Both the position numbers and the translations under genes were made by a program. From Heterobilharzia americana (lineage: Eukaryota > Platyhelminthes > Trematoda > Strigeidida > Schistosomatidae), in NCBI GenBank assembly GCA_944470555.2, contig OX104130.1, positions 52,795,491-52,859,490 on the forward strand: a stretch of 64,000 nt of DNA. Reading direction: 5' to 3'. Positions 1 to 12,624 of this stretch are shown piece by piece (position 1 is the first letter of the stretch; every line of letters begins with the position of its first letter). The notes under the pieces were generated by a model. It was given only the letters and a program-made list of their open reading frames with translations. It was not told the origin of the DNA and did not search any database.

Positions 1-200
1 CTCATCTTAACAACGCTATCCGAATCTCACTATTTTGTCACTCCTCTTTCCTTTCTTTCTACTTTATATTTCTTTTGACTGCATTCACTTATCTTCATCC
101 TTCACCTCACTACCTTTTTACTTGATGTGCTGATATGAGGTGTGGCAACTCGGACCGTTACGCAGTAATGCCTGGTCCTATGTTGATAAGATGATGATGA
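1..200 (+). repeat. 3' end of a LINE (family 1, RTE-like), GAT-tailed
   Basis: Ends in a GTTACGCAGTAATGCCTGG block followed by a GATGATGATGA tail. The same block ends the LINE copies at 20117-20606 and 28545-29075, and in reverse at 21405. The copy begins left of the window. Confidence 0.7.
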
Positions 201-1382
201 TGACATACACTTCTAATACACCACACACTGTGAGGGACATTGACTTGCGGCACAAATAAACAGTCAACCCTATAACCTGGTACAACTTATTAATTTGGCC
301 GCTATGAAGCTTAAAAGTTGCATAATAGCTGACAGCTCACTGGGGTGGCTAATAACCTAATCCAAATTCCCTCTTAACTGCCTTAGTGGATTACAAGTCC
401 TTCAAAATCAATGTTTGTGCCAGATATTGTGGTCAACACCACTCAGTAATATAACAGAGTTCGAAGTACTAAAAACACTCCTCTCCAAAAACAACGTTTT
501 CAACTACTTGCATGTTCATGCATTAGGTAGAGTCAATTACATGAGGGCCAATCGTGATAACCTACTTATCGAACCTCGGTGGCTGGAACATAGTTCAAAT
601 CCGTGACCGACTGGATGAAAGTCACATGTCTATACCAACCAGTCACAGTTCAATGGCCTTAATAACCCCTACCTCAAGACATTCATGGTGTAGTTTGGAA
701 GAACAACTTAGCCCACAAGTTTTGTTTGGAGACTTAACTACCCAAGCCGAAGTTAGTGTGTTATAGTGTCAGCCCAAGAATAAGTGAGCGAAAGCTGTCT
801 AGGATACTGAGCTACATTATGTACAGTGGAATGAACTGATGCCCGCCATGCTAATCCCTTAATAAAGTCGAATACGTTACATGAGTTGTGTAGATTGGTA
901 GCAGATCACCCTTGGATTAACATGTTTCGATTCCATTGGCTTAAGCCTTACTTGGACTGGTACAACGAACTTGGACACCACTTGGGTTGAAATATACACT
1001 AAAGCAGAACCGTTTTAACAACAATAACATGACATGTCCACTTATCGAAAAATCACAGAACAGGAATAGAGTAAGCGTCAAACCTCTGTAGAGATTGCAA
1101 ATTTACCATTGACCAATTCCTCACAGAATAAGAAACAGGCTTGAGTTTATTCATAAGACTTCCGGTTTTCATGATAGATTACCGGAACGTAAGCCCACAT
1201 GCAACGCGTGTGGAACATACTTATGACCCTTCCTTTTAAAATCTCAAATAAAAATTTATATCACACTACTTGCTAATAAGAATTTCTACGAATGTTCCAA
1301 GCATCTGCTCAACAGAAAGTATATTAAACAGAATGTGTCACGAAGCCACAGACAATAAAACGAGATTTCAAAGAAAACTTAC
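201..1382. other. Unassigned stretch beside the SerRS exons
   Basis: No exon, RNA or recognisable repeat seen. Expected to hold the next SerRS intron. Short open frames here show no recognisable motif. Confidence 0.5.
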
Positions 1383-1541
1383 TTCATCTTTGCTTATCGG
1401 TACATCTGGGTGCAACAGATTACCTATCTCATACAAGTGCTGTTGTCTTATAGATTCATACTCAACTACTAAAGCTCCGTTGCTTTTTATTTCCTCATCG
1501 ATTAGGCATGATAAAGACTTTAACTGTGATACACTTAGAGG
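1383..1541 (-). CDS. SARS1: SerRS coding exon 4
   Basis: 159 bp, 53 codons, between acceptor TTTTAG and donor GTAAGT. It encodes the second arm helix and ends at [16 protein letters not shown], matching the family at the junction to the catalytic core. Confidence 0.92.
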
Positions 1542-1936
1542 CTAAAACGATAAATGCAATTAAAATTGTTACCACTAAGTCAGCTTCAACTAACGAGTCC
1601 AAACGAGTCGATAGTTCATCAAATACATTAGGTTCACAGTCAGGGCTGTTATTTTTTTCCTAACGATAAAACGCAAAACTAATGAACCCATACTTGAATT
1701 CTTTTTGCAACTGTCTTGCTACATAAATTTTTCAACTTATTCAAATTGTCAGCTCTAAAACGTGCTGTTAAGATAAACATCATTAGTTCATAACAAAAAC
1801 CTTTCCGCCAATTCTCATCAGCTTCGAGCACCAAGTCAACGCGCTTAGTTCCTCTGAATCTTTTGATCTCACTAGAACGTATAAGTTCAGGATCACCTCC
1901 TTTGTCAACTCTGAAACGGTCCAAGTCAAGTACCAT
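1383..1936 (-). CDS. SARS1: Cytosolic seryl-tRNA synthetase, N-terminal part (4 exons)
   Basis: Class II aminoacyl-tRNA synthetase that charges tRNA-Ser with serine in the cytosol; only the N-terminal tRNA-binding arm is in the window. Coding exons: 1801-1936, 1694-1764, 1573-1659, 1383-1541, with introns of 36, 34 and 31 nt. The start ATG at 1936 gives [20 protein letters not shown], matching the N-terminus of animal SerRS almost residue for residue. After splicing, [17 protein letters not shown] follows at the family spacing. The fourth exon ends with [13 protein letters not shown], the end of the helical arm. Splice phases are consistent (1, 0, 0) and the last exon ends at a GTAAGT donor. 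No catalytic-domain exon was found between position 1 and 1382, so the rest lies left of the window beyond a larger intron, or this is a truncated copy. Conservation and intact splice sites favour a working gene. Confidence 0.93.
1573..1659 (-). CDS. SARS1: SerRS coding exon 3
   Basis: 87 bp, 29 codons, between acceptor GTTAG and donor GTAACA. It encodes the variable acidic linker of the arm (ends SLVEADLV). The flanking introns are 34 and 31 nt. Confidence 0.85.
1694..1764 (-). CDS. SARS1: SerRS coding exon 2
   Basis: 71 bp after acceptor AACAG; encodes [17 protein letters not shown], the most conserved part of the SerRS arm. Donor GTATGG, phase 0. Confidence 0.92.
1801..1936 (-). CDS. SARS1: SerRS coding exon 1
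   Basis: 136 bp, 45 codons plus one base. Starts at ATG and ends ..ENWRK+G before donor GTTTTT. The following intron (1765-1800) is 36 nt and also reads open in frame. Confidence 0.92.
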
Positions 1937-2128
1937 GGCCGTAGCGTCCACTACCAAAATGCCGCGCACACGTTTCAAACTTTCAGTGGATTTAGTTTTA
2001 AAAGATATGGATAGCGAGATAACAGTAGTAAAAAATACTATCCGGAGGAACACAGGTCACTGCCACAATGATGGCTGCTGCGTCTCACAACATTGTGAAA
2101 TAGTCACCGAAGAAGAAGAATTACGTAC
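1937..2128 (-). promoter_or_regulatory. Presumed 5' leader and promoter of SerRS
   Basis: Sequence directly upstream of the SerRS ATG, bounded by the decayed gypsy remnant at 2129. No TATA box or other element can be assigned. The frame upstream of the ATG is open, but SerRS homology starts at MVLDLD. Confidence 0.3.
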
Positions 2129-3560
2129 CCATTAGATTTTTTACAATATCTTCATGGACGTTGTCGAAACAAGTGTCCAGCACTAGTAAAAACCTAAAGT
2201 GCTCAACTGTGAGGGGAGACCTTGAAATTTTTACAGCCAAAGTTCTTTGTAAAGACGAGTCAATTCAGGAAGCCCAATGCCTTCGAAACGGAATGCCGAA
2301 GATATCTGAGACAAAATGACAGCTGCGAAGCGATTGCCTCAGGTATGTGACAGATACTTGGTGCGAACTGGAAAATGTAGTCCGGTTGTTGCGAGATACT
2401 CTGAGAGTACTTATAGGATGCTGAACCAACAGGGAATGTAGGCAGCCTGTGGTCCATTAAAATGGTAAAGTCCTAAATGCTAAAGTCCTTCTAAATGAAT
2501 TCTGAAGATAATACATGGAGCACTGGGTAAGAGTCTCTCACTATGCATGCCATACATTATTTCCTCATCCTGAAGTTTTGTCGGGGAAAAGGTACGTGGT
2601 TATCACTGGCTATCAATCTGCTGCTGCAAAAACACTCCGGTTGCTGGGTTGGATGCGTAAGTGCCACTGCTCAAAAAAGCATTCGGGTTATGATGCAAGA
2701 ATATGACTGGATTCAGGGCGGCGTTCTTGACCCCAGGGAAGGTAGTTTTGGATACATAATCAGGACCTATACACTTTGTATTCCTATGAAACAAATCTTT
2801 CAGGGATCTCATTCGTGTAGCCAGGCTGAAACTTTCGGTGACTACTTATCAGGCTGCTGAAATGACTAGTGGTCCAGAACGGCTGTGATGATATCTGTCG
2901 GCGCACTACACCCTTATATTAAGTCCAAGAAAATTGAGTGGTTTGGCTCTTGCTTTACGCTCTTCAACTTTTGCTATGGCGCCGTGGCCTTTAAGTCTAA
3001 CATGTACATGATCCAAGGGTTTAATGTGAGTTTCCTCGCCTTGGCTTGCGACGATAAATTCTTCAGTACAAACGCGGACAGAATCCAAGCCACTGCATAC
3101 AGTTCATAAGGCGTCACAATGTTTGGTTCTGGTCCAGAAGACCATACGTGGAAATGCGATCGATCCAAAACGTGTGCCAGTGATTAATCCACGTTAATTC
3201 AGGTTAGGCATGGTAGATTATCCGTTGGCTGTCCCATTTCCGGACATTTGTATGAATCCGCTTGATGGAAGTAGTCGGCTGAGTACTTCGTTTGATAAAA
3301 GGAGTAGATGGGGTACCTCCTTTTAAACCTAGGCATGGGCCCCTGTAGTCGGTTCTGCCAATGAATAACTTTGCGCTGCAATCCGCCAGCCACCACTGGT
3401 GGGCACCTTCAGGACGTCACAGCGTCCTAGCAGATCTATGTTAATAACGGCCATCAAGACATTAGTTGGGAAGAAAATCAACTGAATAGGTTTAGGACTG
3501 GAAAATTCATGAATTGGTAACGGTGCTGTTGAAAGCTCATGGTTTCGACGATTTGGTACA
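2129..3560 (-). pseudogene. Decayed gypsy (CsRn1-like) pol remnant
   Basis: Fragments line up in pol order with the intact element at 9493-12624. About 3420-3490 matches the end of the protease region (INIDLL against IGIDLL). About 2890-3080 matches the segment after the RT catalytic box (ETHIKPLD against ETHLKHLD). 2603-2812 matches the connection and RNase H start (LHHNPNA against MHHDPNA). 2260-2457 matches the RNase H tail (QPDYIFQF against QLDYISQF). About 2129-2190 matches the integrase region at nucleotide level. Many stops and frameshifts; no LTRs recognised. Exact ends are uncertain. Confidence 0.8.
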
Positions 3561-6500
3561 TCTTCGTCACAGGTGATGTAGATCCAACACTAATTGGAGT
3601 TTTCGAACGAGGAAGGTCTGGCTGTTGACCGGCTAAGTAAACCGCTTTGACGCAATGAAGCACGATGCCGTCGAACTGTATATCGTGACCTAATGCTTTA
3701 AGTGTATGAAGGCCGCCTGACAAAGTTGCAGAGCGCTGTCATCTCAAGATCTTAAATTCAGGTCTCACGCTGACACAGTGGCGTTTCAAGTACACCCAGA
3801 ACATGTCTGCAATACTTTTACAGCCAAAGCTGCCCCGTCACCGGTTGCAATGGATTTGTGAATCAGCAGCACGGTTTGCGCAGGGGGCGACAGTTTTAAG
3901 AGAGACAGGACATAGAAAGGGTGACCACTGAACGTTGGCTGGCCAGTCACTTAAGGCATTAGTACAGGCAACTCAGTAGCCAATAAATCAGACGTATGAC
4001 TTTGCTTCGTATTCGTATTCATTTTTTTCATCGACTGTCAGAACACGTAGCTAAGTTGAAGTTCACTGCGTTTGAATGAAACACGCTAAACCTTGAGGTG
4101 TCATCGCTGAGACGACAAGCTCTTTTTACTTCAAATATCCCTTGGTGCAAGTAAGAATAAATTGGGCAGCGCATTTCCAGTGTATGCCGGAGTATCAGCT
4201 TTCCGAACATAATTGCTTTTGGGTGAAGATAGGAGACTTTGGTACACCCAGAAGTTTGTGTCTTTGGCGTTTCAGCATCTTCAGCATTATCGCTACCGAT
4301 CTTGCTTTCTCGGCGAAAGAGTTGAAGCACGACGGTGCATTTCACTCGATCGTACATAAGAGAATGTCCCACACATTTGCAGAGGCCCACCGATCCAAAA
4401 TGCAGGCCTTAAGTTGCACATGTTCCCAATTTGGCATAATCACCAAGCATTGACAGAATTTAAAAGATACGTCGTTTAGGGAAACTCAGTCACATTCTGC
4501 TACGATTCATTTAGTAACGAACACATTCCTCACAGGTTGTGTCAGTTTCCTGACCATAGTTTTCGGGGCATAGATGCCTTCTACTTTTGATTCCTGACAA
4601 CCCAACCAGAACATACCGCGTTGTAGTTAGATTTTAATGTTGTAGAACACGAAATGAGCATGCTGACAGCTTGCATAAAGGACTGAACTTGCTTCAAGGC
4701 TGAATATGAGAATGAAAGAACTCACCTAGTTTACGATTAACTGCTGGAATATAGCATGTGAAAAGCGGGTGTCCAGTTGCGTATAGGAATATCAGTTATG
4801 GAGAAATTAGAGCAATGAGTAGAAATTAAAACGTGAAAATTAAGAAGCAGCGAAAATTTAACGACTTGGTCTGTTCAGTAATTTTGAGTTCTATACTGGA
4901 CTCCAATCAACAACAGGTCATAGATACCCACTTCCCAGACCTTCACAGTTAGGAAAGAATGCTGCAGTGGCTGACGGCAGACAAACGTACATTGGATCAT
5001 TAAATATTTACCCTTTGTGAAACAGATATGCCCCATTTTGTCGGAATACACGAGGATTTTTTAGAAAATGAAGTCATTCTATTTTGCTGCGCGGAAATAC
5101 TGGCTGTCATATGGTCAGGGTGAAGAGAATAGAAATGATGCTTATCAAGCACATGAACTGTATAAGTTCAGGACAACTATTGAGGTTTATTATAAGGGTG
5201 ACACTACCACCGCTTAGCTACCAAGGGAGGAATCGATTACAAAGAAAACCAACTTATGTACCAAAAATGTACGAACGAAACCAAGAATCTACTCTTCTGA
5301 CCAACAGCTCAGTCAAAGGACTAAAGCCGGTCCATACGTGTCGGTCAGAGAGGCGAAAAAAGCCAGTTAGAATGGAGGTCACAGTTCCTAAAAGATGGAC
5401 AAGCACATGTGGATGTAACCCATAACAAAGATAGAGTGTCATTCGGGTAGAAAAGGTCGGCTAGTTGTTGAGACTGGACCCCAGATATAGTGTTTTGGAG
5501 TGGGAAGAAGTACACGGAGGCAGGCTAGCGCATTATATTCAGAAATATGCTTTGTGACAATGGTGATGGTCAATAGGCTTGCAGAAGAGTTACTGAATGA
5601 AACAGAGGGATTTAAGGCAATACATTTACTCCTATCTCTGCAATAATAGACCTCCACTTGTGGCATATATGGTGCATAATCAAACAGAACATGGTCTGTA
5701 CATTCCGTATAGGTCAACAAATTCTTCTTTCCTACAAAATGGTTACAGGGTCATTACATCGGTTCATCTTCACCGGTAATGTTATCCAGCGATACTAAAA
5801 TCCGTGATTTGTCCTCGGTTCTACTTTTTCTTGTCAGACTACAAGTCCTATTCTGTCCACACTAATATTTTCCACATTTTATGAACTTTGCAGCGGTAAA
5901 TACTTTTCGGTTTTGTCTGTTACTCCAGACGGCTTACCACAAGGTGACTGATGGGTTTAGAACCGCATCGCGTTCGAAAAATACGCCTGAACACTCAATA
6001 AGTACACCAAAAACAAAAGCTCTTCATTTCTGCTTCCTTGATGGTGGAACCCTGAAGTCATTTTTACATCACCATACATCAGCCAGTATCTTGTTTCTGC
6101 GCTACCAGTATTTAAACAGGATAATGGCCATCCCCTCCATTCACTTGAAGTCAACTCTTCCGAGAATGAGGAGGGCTTTTTATTTCCACCATGATTTTTC
6201 CACCATACCGTTGAAACTTCGGTAACACTTTGTGGTTAGTGTCCTTCTGCTATTCAAGATTAGGGTTGACTACCGGAACAGTCCCATTGGAAAACAAAAA
6301 GTAATAAAAGACAGTCCAGTAAAGAAAAAATGTCGCCGAATCATTCTCAAAGGCTGTATAATCGTAATCATACTTACAACAAAATATGCATGTCCATCAA
6401 TGCTAATGGTTCAAAACAAAGTCATCAAAATGTTAATGAAGTCACAATGTGGAAACGGACGTAGGTCTAGTCAGGGTCATCAAAACTTACAAGATTATGG

Positions 6501-6658
6501 TAAATAAACAAAAAAACAAATAAACCGTCTTAGAAAGACCATGGCCAAGGCGGAAGTAGAGATTGCACATCGTTTTTGAACACAAAGACTGGGCTTGTAA
6601 CCCTGGATTCTCAAAACCTCTATGGTGTTAAGGTGGGGAATACTCACTCACTTCAAAA
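3561..6658. other. Unassigned stretch
   Basis: Several short open frames, the longest on the minus strand at 4028-4390, but no domain, splice pattern or known repeat recognised. The part next to 3560 may continue the decayed gypsy element into gag. Confidence 0.45.
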
Positions 6659-6942
6659 TGTGTGACTTCACCTCGTAAATGACCTTGAAAGGAGACTCGT
6701 GGGGCATAGTAACGAGAGATAATCAGATGTCAATGGCTTCATACCGTCCTCCAGACAAAAATACCACCTGTTGTCGAGGTAGTTACAAAGGTCATATAAA
6801 GCTTGTTCTTTCCTGACTCATCTTTTAATATTATCCCGCACGACTGCCATCAACAACTTGACTTTTGAGTGTCTGGTTACCCCTCATCACCATGCCCCAC
6901 GAGAGTCTTCTTTCAGAGTCACTTATGAGGTGAAGTCACACA
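6659..6942. repeat. Imperfect inverted repeat (foldback) of about 70-bp arms
   Basis: Left arm about 6659-6730 (TGTGACTTCACCTCRTAA ... GGGGCATRG) and right arm about 6868-6942 are reverse complements with scattered transitions, around a spacer of about 140 bp. No coding potential. Could be a foldback or MITE-like element, or two inverted copies of a short repeat. Confidence 0.7.
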
Positions 6943-8676
6943 CTTCTTAAGGCCTTAATGGTCTGAATAAATCAACTTCCTTGTGGCAAAGTCTGGCACT
7001 GGTTGTTGCAAGGTTACCTAGTTCAGCTTGCCCGTGGATTTTCAGGTTTCGGAAATGCAGCTGGGTTTAGACCACTGTTTTGTGCCTCACTTGATATCGG
7101 GTCATAAGTCTGTCAGAAACATATCTGACTGGGGTTCATCTTGCATTGTTTAATATATCGTGTGGTTCCTCAAAAGTCACGCGTCTCATACATTGGGAAA
7201 CAAACGGGTTCATTCCTTCTGTAAAAGTACCAATTATCAAAAGGGAATTTTCCACAGAAATTTGAATATAATTATGTGCCATATCAGACAGACTAGTCTT
7301 ATGTGGTAGTCAGTGGACTATTTGATTCTCTTTGCCATAGAACGTAGGGCGAGAAATGGCTGATGGAGATTAGGATATCAATAAACGGAGGCTGGTTGCT
7401 ATTACGGATCGCGTTTAAAAAATGGAACGCCTTTTCTGAATATCAAAGATAACAAGTGCTCCTAAGACTGGAAAATTGCTGCATTGGAAGAGGTGGTATA
7501 GAAGCATGATATGGGAAGGTATTAGCTTTGAGTGATCTTAAACGGTCGAGATCTTTTTCAAGAGAGACTTTCCAGATCCCATCAATGCCCGAGGTGACAA
7601 GAGAGGTCAAAAGTGCGCTGGTGCCATTTTGAATTTGATAACTTGGCTCGAAGCCGTTTGTCAGCATGCAGCCTTATTAGAATGAGACATTCTGAAAAGG
7701 AAAAAGGATGGCAGTCAGTTAGGAATCCCATCACTGACGGACATGAGCCAAGCAGCTGTCTTTTTTAGGCTACCACCTGAAGTACTGGGGCTTCGTTAAT
7801 CTCAGGTGCTGGAGTATAAGTCAACCGTTCCCTACTGATTAACAGAGATCTAGCTTATGTATGATTCTTTAAGCCTCTAACGAGTTCAGCATTTGAACAT
7901 ACGGATGGCGTAAACTTGTGTAAGATCTTGGTGCAAAGAAACCTATCACGTAGGATTTCATCCCTGAAGAAATCGTTGTCCCAATCGTTGGTGTACAGTT
8001 TCGCATCACTTTAATCAGTCGGTAGAACCTAAACATCAAAGTGTTTTGAACGATCACATTAATGGACTGTAAATGCTACTTGCCGATACTAATGTTGAGC
8101 TTACGCAGTAAGCCCCATCCAGTGGACTGACCCGTACTATTTTGCTACAGTTACCTTTATTTGGCCATCTGAGGCATTTACTTGCTGCCTGACTACTAAA
8201 AAAATTTTGTGCCCCCTATTTTTTAATTTCTTCTTTGAAGACATAAAAAGCACACACCTCAAATGTCGAGTCAAGTACCCCAACATGGTCTTAACTGTGA
8301 ATTAACATATTCTAAGATAAATATTGCAGGGTTTTGCATCTCATTGGTTTTTCGAGTTCGTCGCAACGGAGTACATGTGTAGAAAGTGAAAGAGATAGAT
8401 TTTTTATCCATTGTGTCTAATAAGAGAGGCAGACAGATATCTATTTATGAGGCTCGACCATCTGAGATAGCTGTGGTTTGGCAGAGTAGTATTCACGCTG
8501 GGCGAAGATTGAAGGGAAAATGAAAATTTGGGCCGGAGAGGGATTTAAACTACCAGGTTTCCGACCTATTGTCCTACCAACAGACAATTACAATATGCAA
8601 AAATGCTAAATACTGCAGAAGTTAGTTGGGATGCACTCTTCCAGTTATTACTAAAAGTCAGCATCTACGTCACGTG
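6943..8676. other. Unassigned stretch
   Basis: Nothing recognisable on either strand. Ends at the target-site duplication of the gypsy element. Confidence 0.45.
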
Positions 8677-8681
8677 CTATT
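8677..8681. repeat. Target-site duplication, left copy (CTATT)
   Basis: CTATT directly abuts the left LTR and recurs directly after the right LTR at 13926-13930. Five bases is the usual duplication size for gypsy integrases. Confidence 0.9.
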
Positions 8682-9023
8682 TTAGGATTTGTCCTGGTGC
8701 GAACTTGACAGACGCAAAGACCAATCACTAATTATTCGAACTTGTTATATACCCACGAATACGAGACCAAGGTAGAACACGATAGCGTAGTCGGATGGAA
8801 TAGTATATTTGGATGGTTATGCCAAAATACCGATGCGTTCCAACTAACTGGCTAGAGAGTCGAATACGAGCAATGCAACGTAACACGACAGCGTGCCAAA
8901 TGGCGAGGATGCTTGACCGGATGCCTTCAGCTTAGCGAGTCCAGTTAAACTATCAAGGTCAGCATCAATGTCGAAGTCGTCAAACCCTAGGCTATTGATT
9001 TTGGGGAAGTGTATGACGCTACA
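8682..9023 (-). repeat. 3' LTR of gypsy element
   Basis: 342 bp, preceded in element sense by a G-rich polypurine tract and followed by the CTATT target duplication at 8677-8681. Confidence 0.95.
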
Positions 9024-9492
9024 GATCACTCCCCCCCTAGTGGGTTCGTGAGGACCCTAAGACGATACCAGCCGGAAGTAAAAACCCAGTGGTTTCTCCA
9101 CTGGTAAAACTCTCCGATGGGCTCACTGCGTGAGGTGGCCCCTGGTTGTCTGAACCTTATTCTAGGGTGTCGTGGCGATTAAATAAATAAAATACAATAA
9201 ATGAAATTGTACGTCGGTCGCGGTCATCTGTTCCTTTCGACGTTCCGTCCAGTGCTCGTTGCACCTGGAATATAAATAAAAGTCTTTAATACCACGAAAA
9301 CGTTGCGTAAAAATGGGAATTATTTATATATAAACGTGTCGAAAAATGAAAATTTGCGCTTATCTTCGCCGTGTTTTTAGTTTTTATTACATGGTAAGTA
9401 AAAATTGATATAAAAAGGCAAAGTGTACGAGGGTTTGTGCCGGTAAATAAGTAAAATAGTGCCTCGAAAAAAAATGGTTGGCACACACATAG
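9024..9492 (-). other. 3' untranslated part of gypsy element
   Basis: Between the pol stop and the 3' LTR. AT-rich, no conserved frame; contains the polypurine tract. Confidence 0.7.
9027..9039 (-). promoter_or_regulatory. Polypurine tract
   Basis: Purine run around AGGGGGGGAG in element sense, four bases before the 3' LTR; the expected primer for plus-strand DNA synthesis. Confidence 0.75.
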
Positions 9493-12400
9493 CTAAGTTG
9501 AATATGACTTCAGGTACTCTGGGAACCTGACGGTTCGACCTGATCGTGTTTTTTGTTGCGCCGCTGGTTGTTGCAGCTGTGCATTACCAGGCACATCGTC
9601 GAGAATTTCGATAATTGAGTCATCCGTCGGTCGGATGTAGCGATCTGAAACGTCACTTACAATGGGGTTGCCTTCGAAATAAGCTGGTTTCAAACGGTCG
9701 ATACTGACAGTATCTTCGCGTCCGCCTCGCTCAATTACATAGAATTTCTCATGTCGCTTAATCACTTTGAACGGCCCGTCGTAGGGTGGTTCAAGTGGTC
9801 GACGAACAGCGTCGTGGCGAACAAACACGTGTGATGTCTTCTGTAAACTGGGGTGGACGAAAACATCAGTCGTTTGCGGTCTAATCGGAGAAGGCCTAAC
9901 TGAACGCATTGCGTTTGTAAGCCTAGTCACATAAGATGCCCTGTCGGAAACATGTTTGAAAGTTGAAGGGGAAACAAACTCACCTGGTAGGCGAAGAGTG
10001 GTCCCATAGACGAGTTCTGCAGGAGTGCATCCAGCATCAACTTTCAACGCGTTACGAATACCTAGTAGGACTAGAGGCAGAGCCTCGGTCCACTGAGGTA
10101 TGTTTGTAGCTGAAAGGGAAGCTTTCAGCTGTCGATGGAAACGCTCTACCATGCCATTTGCTTGTGGATGGTAGGCTGTCGTTCGGAACCGAGTGCAACC
10201 TAAAAGTGCCGTTAGAGCGTGAAATAGTCCGCACTCAAATTGGCGCCCACGGTCGGTTGTGACGTAGGATGGACATCCGAAGTTCGCGATCCATCTTTCG
10301 ACGAAAACACGAGCAACTGTTTCGGCAGTAATATCTTTAATGGGTACTGCTTCCGGCCATCGTGTGAAACGATCAACACAGGTGAAAAGGTAGGTACATC
10401 CATTAGATTCTGGTAGGGGTCCTACAATATCTATATGGACGTGGTCGAAACGCATGTCTGGGGCTAGAAATGAGCCTAAAGGGCTTTTCGTGTGTCGCGT
10501 GACTTTACACTTTTGACAAGCTAAGCACGACTGGGCCCACTCCTTAACGTCTTTGTTCATCCCAGGCCAGCAGAAACGTTGTGCGATAAGCCTAATGGTG
10601 GCTCGTACACCTGGATGAGAGAGTTTGTGCAACGTATTGAAGACGTTGCGTCGACAACTCTTCGGAACTATTGGGCGTGGTTGACTAGCAGAGACATCGC
10701 ACAAAATTGCATCCTTGTCTGATCCAACAGGACAAAGTCGCAGTTTGAGAGTTGTGGACGACAACTCATGATGCAGCTCAAGGTCTTCCTTTTGACGCCG
10801 AGCTAGTTCAACGAGATCAATACCCTCGATATAGTTTATCGAAGCTATTCGAGATAGTGCGTCGGCTGCGGAGTTGTTTGCTCCAGAAATGTGGCGGATG
10901 TCTGACGTGAACTGGGAAATGTAATCCAGCTGTCGCGACTCACGAGGGGAGTATTTGTCAGACGCCGAGCTGAGGGAAAACGTTAACGGTTTGTGGTCTG
11001 TGAAAATAATGAAATCACGACCTTCCACAGAATGTCGAAAATGGCGTACAGAACAGTACATGGCTAGGAGTTCCCTACCAAATGTACTGTATCTTGTTTC
11101 CGCGTCTTGCAGCCGCCTCGAGAAAAAGGCTAACGGTTGCCACTGGTTGTCAGTCAACTGTTGCAAAACTGCTCCAATTGCTGAATCAGATGCATCAACA
11201 GCAATACTCAGAGGAGCATTGGGGTCATGATGCATAAGCATGGTTGCGTTCGAAATGGCTTCCTTGACTTTGGAGAAAGCAAGTCTAGCCGCGTTGTCCA
11301 GAGACACGAACTTCGCAGTTCCTCGAAGTAGATCTGTGAGTGGTCTCATGACAGAGGCACAGTTAGGGATAAACCTTCGGTAATAACTTACCAGGCCATT
11401 GAAAGTGCGGAGATGTTTCACAGTGGTCGGCTCTGGATAGTTTGTGATAGCCGCCACTTTATCTCTCAATGGGCGTATACCTTTGTTGTCAATGGTATGC
11501 CCAAGGAAGCTGAGTGATTCAACTCCTATTTCACACTTCTGTAAGTTAACTGTGATGCCATGTTTTTTGAGTCTTTCGAATGCGAGGTCCAAATGTTTAA
11601 GGTGTGTTTCCTTATCTGGACTCGCAATTAGACAGTCATCTATGTAGACATGAACAAAATTCAGACCACGGAAGACGTCGTCCATAAAGCGTTGGAATGT
11701 TTGTGCTGCATTCCGAAGACCAAAAGGCATGCGCAGGAATTCAAACAGGCCAAAAGGAGTAATAATGGCTGTTTTCGCGATATCTTCTGCTGCCATAGGT
11801 ATCTGGTTGTACGCTTTGACTAAGTCGATTTTCGAGAAAATGTTCATGCCGCATAAGGTTGCGGTCAAGTCGTAAACGTGGGGTATAGGGTAGCAGTCCG
11901 GAGTTGTTTTGGCGTTAAGCCTTCGGTAATCACCGGTCGGACGCCAGTCGTTGCTATCCTTTTTGGGCACCATGTGCAATGGCGATGCCCAAGGACTGTT
12001 CGACGGTCTGATAATGCCCAGTTCCAGCATATGGTCGAATTCATTTTTCGCCGTTTGCAGCTTATCGGGGGCTAAACGGCGAGCTTTGGATGCCACAGGT
12101 GGACCTGTGGTTGTGACGTGATGCATAACATTGCTGGTTATGCACGGAAGAGTGTGTTTCGGTTGTTGTAACTCTGGATATTTCTCCAGAACTGCCTGGT
12201 AGGACGCGTCGCCTGATTGTTTAGTCCTAACGATGGCTAAACTCGGACCTACATAGGTGGTGCCGCCAATAGATAACTTTGTGTTGTTATCTATCAGTCG
12301 TCGACGGCGAGCATCTACGAGTAGATCGTAATGGTTCAGCAAATCTATGCCAATGATGGGCATAGAGACGTCTGCCAGGAGGAAAATCCAGTGAATAGGT

Positions 12401-12624
12401 TTGCGTAAACCTAAGTTGAGGTAGGCATACCGTCTCCCGAATGTCGCGATTGCCTTGCCGTTGGCTGCTTGAAGATTGAAGGATGGGTCGAGATGACGCT
12501 CCTTTGTCGTTGCTGGAAGAACGCTAACTTCTGCGCCGGTGTCGACGAGGTAGCGGACTTTCGTTTTAATGTCGGTGACGTAGAGCAAACGGCTTTTTCC
12601 GCCGGCTACGGTTGCCGTGAGCAC
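9493..12624 (-). CDS. pol: Gypsy pol polyprotein (protease-RT-RNase H-integrase)
   Basis: Open frame of 1043 codons, in the -1 frame relative to gag. The first codon of the given span is GTG; translation most likely enters by frameshift at 12639-12645, so it should not be read as starting there. Domains in order: aspartic protease with DTG at about residue 28; reverse transcriptase about 190-370 with the YIDD catalytic box near 330; RNase H about 460-590 ([18 protein letters not shown]); integrase about 660-900 with the H-H-C-C zinc finger (HPGVRAT, CLACQKC), the core Asp residues in DIVGPL and TDRGRQFE, and the Glu in [10 protein letters not shown]. Integrase is C-terminal to RNase H, the Ty3/gypsy order. 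No internal stop, so pol could be active. No chromodomain seen at the C-terminus. Confidence 0.96.
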   Translation of the reverse strand: MLTATVAGGKSRLLYVTDIKTKVRYLVDTGAEVSVLPATTKERHLDPSFNLQAANGKAIATFGRRYAYLNLGLRKPIHWIFLLADVSMPIIGIDLLNHYDLLVDARRRRLIDNNTKLSIGGTTYVGPSLAIVRTKQSGDASYQAVLEKYPELQQPKHTLPCITSNVMHHVTTTGPPVASKARRLAPDKLQTAKNEFDHMLELGIIRPSNSPWASPLHMVPKKDSNDWRPTGDYRRLNAKTTPDCYPIPHVYDLTATLCGMNIFSKIDLVKAYNQIPMAAEDIAKTAIITPFGLFEFLRMPFGLRNAAQTFQRFMDDVFRGLNFVHVYIDDCLIASPDKETHLKHLDLAFERLKKHGITVNLQKCEIGVESLSFLGHTIDNKGIRPLRDKVAAITNYPEPTTVKHLRTFNGLVSYYRRFIPNCASVMRPLTDLLRGTAKFVSLDNAARLAFSKVKEAISNATMLMHHDPNAPLSIAVDASDSAIGAVLQQLTDNQWQPLAFFSRRLQDAETRYSTFGRELLAMYCSVRHFRHSVEGRDFIIFTDHKPLTFSLSSASDKYSPRESRQLDYISQFTSDIRHISGANNSAADALSRIASINYIEGIDLVELARRQKEDLELHHELSSTTLKLRLCPVGSDKDAILCDVSASQPRPIVPKSCRRNVFNTLHKLSHPGVRATIRLIAQRFCWPGMNKDVKEWAQSCLACQKCKVTRHTKSPLGSFLAPDMRFDHVHIDIVGPLPESNGCTYLFTCVDRFTRWPEAVPIKDITAETVARVFVERWIANFGCPSYVTTDRGRQFECGLFHALTALLGCTRFRTTAYHPQANGMVERFHRQLKASLSATNIPQWTEALPLVLLGIRNALKVDAGCTPAELVYGTTLRLPGEFVSPSTFKHVSDRASYVTRLTNAMRSVRPSPIRPQTTDVFVHPSLQKTSHVFVRHDAVRRPLEPPYDGPFKVIKRHEKFYVIERGGREDTVSIDRLKPAYFEGNPIVSDVSDRYIRPTDDSIIEILDDVPGNAQLQQPAAQQKTRSGRTVRFPEYLKSYST

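Noticed and set aside
1863..2135. Plus-strand open frame of 90 codons
   Set aside because: Lies opposite the SerRS first exon and has no motif; a shadow.
4028..4390. Minus-strand frame of 120 codons
   Set aside because: No recognisable domain or splice context; may be part of an old element but could not be supported.
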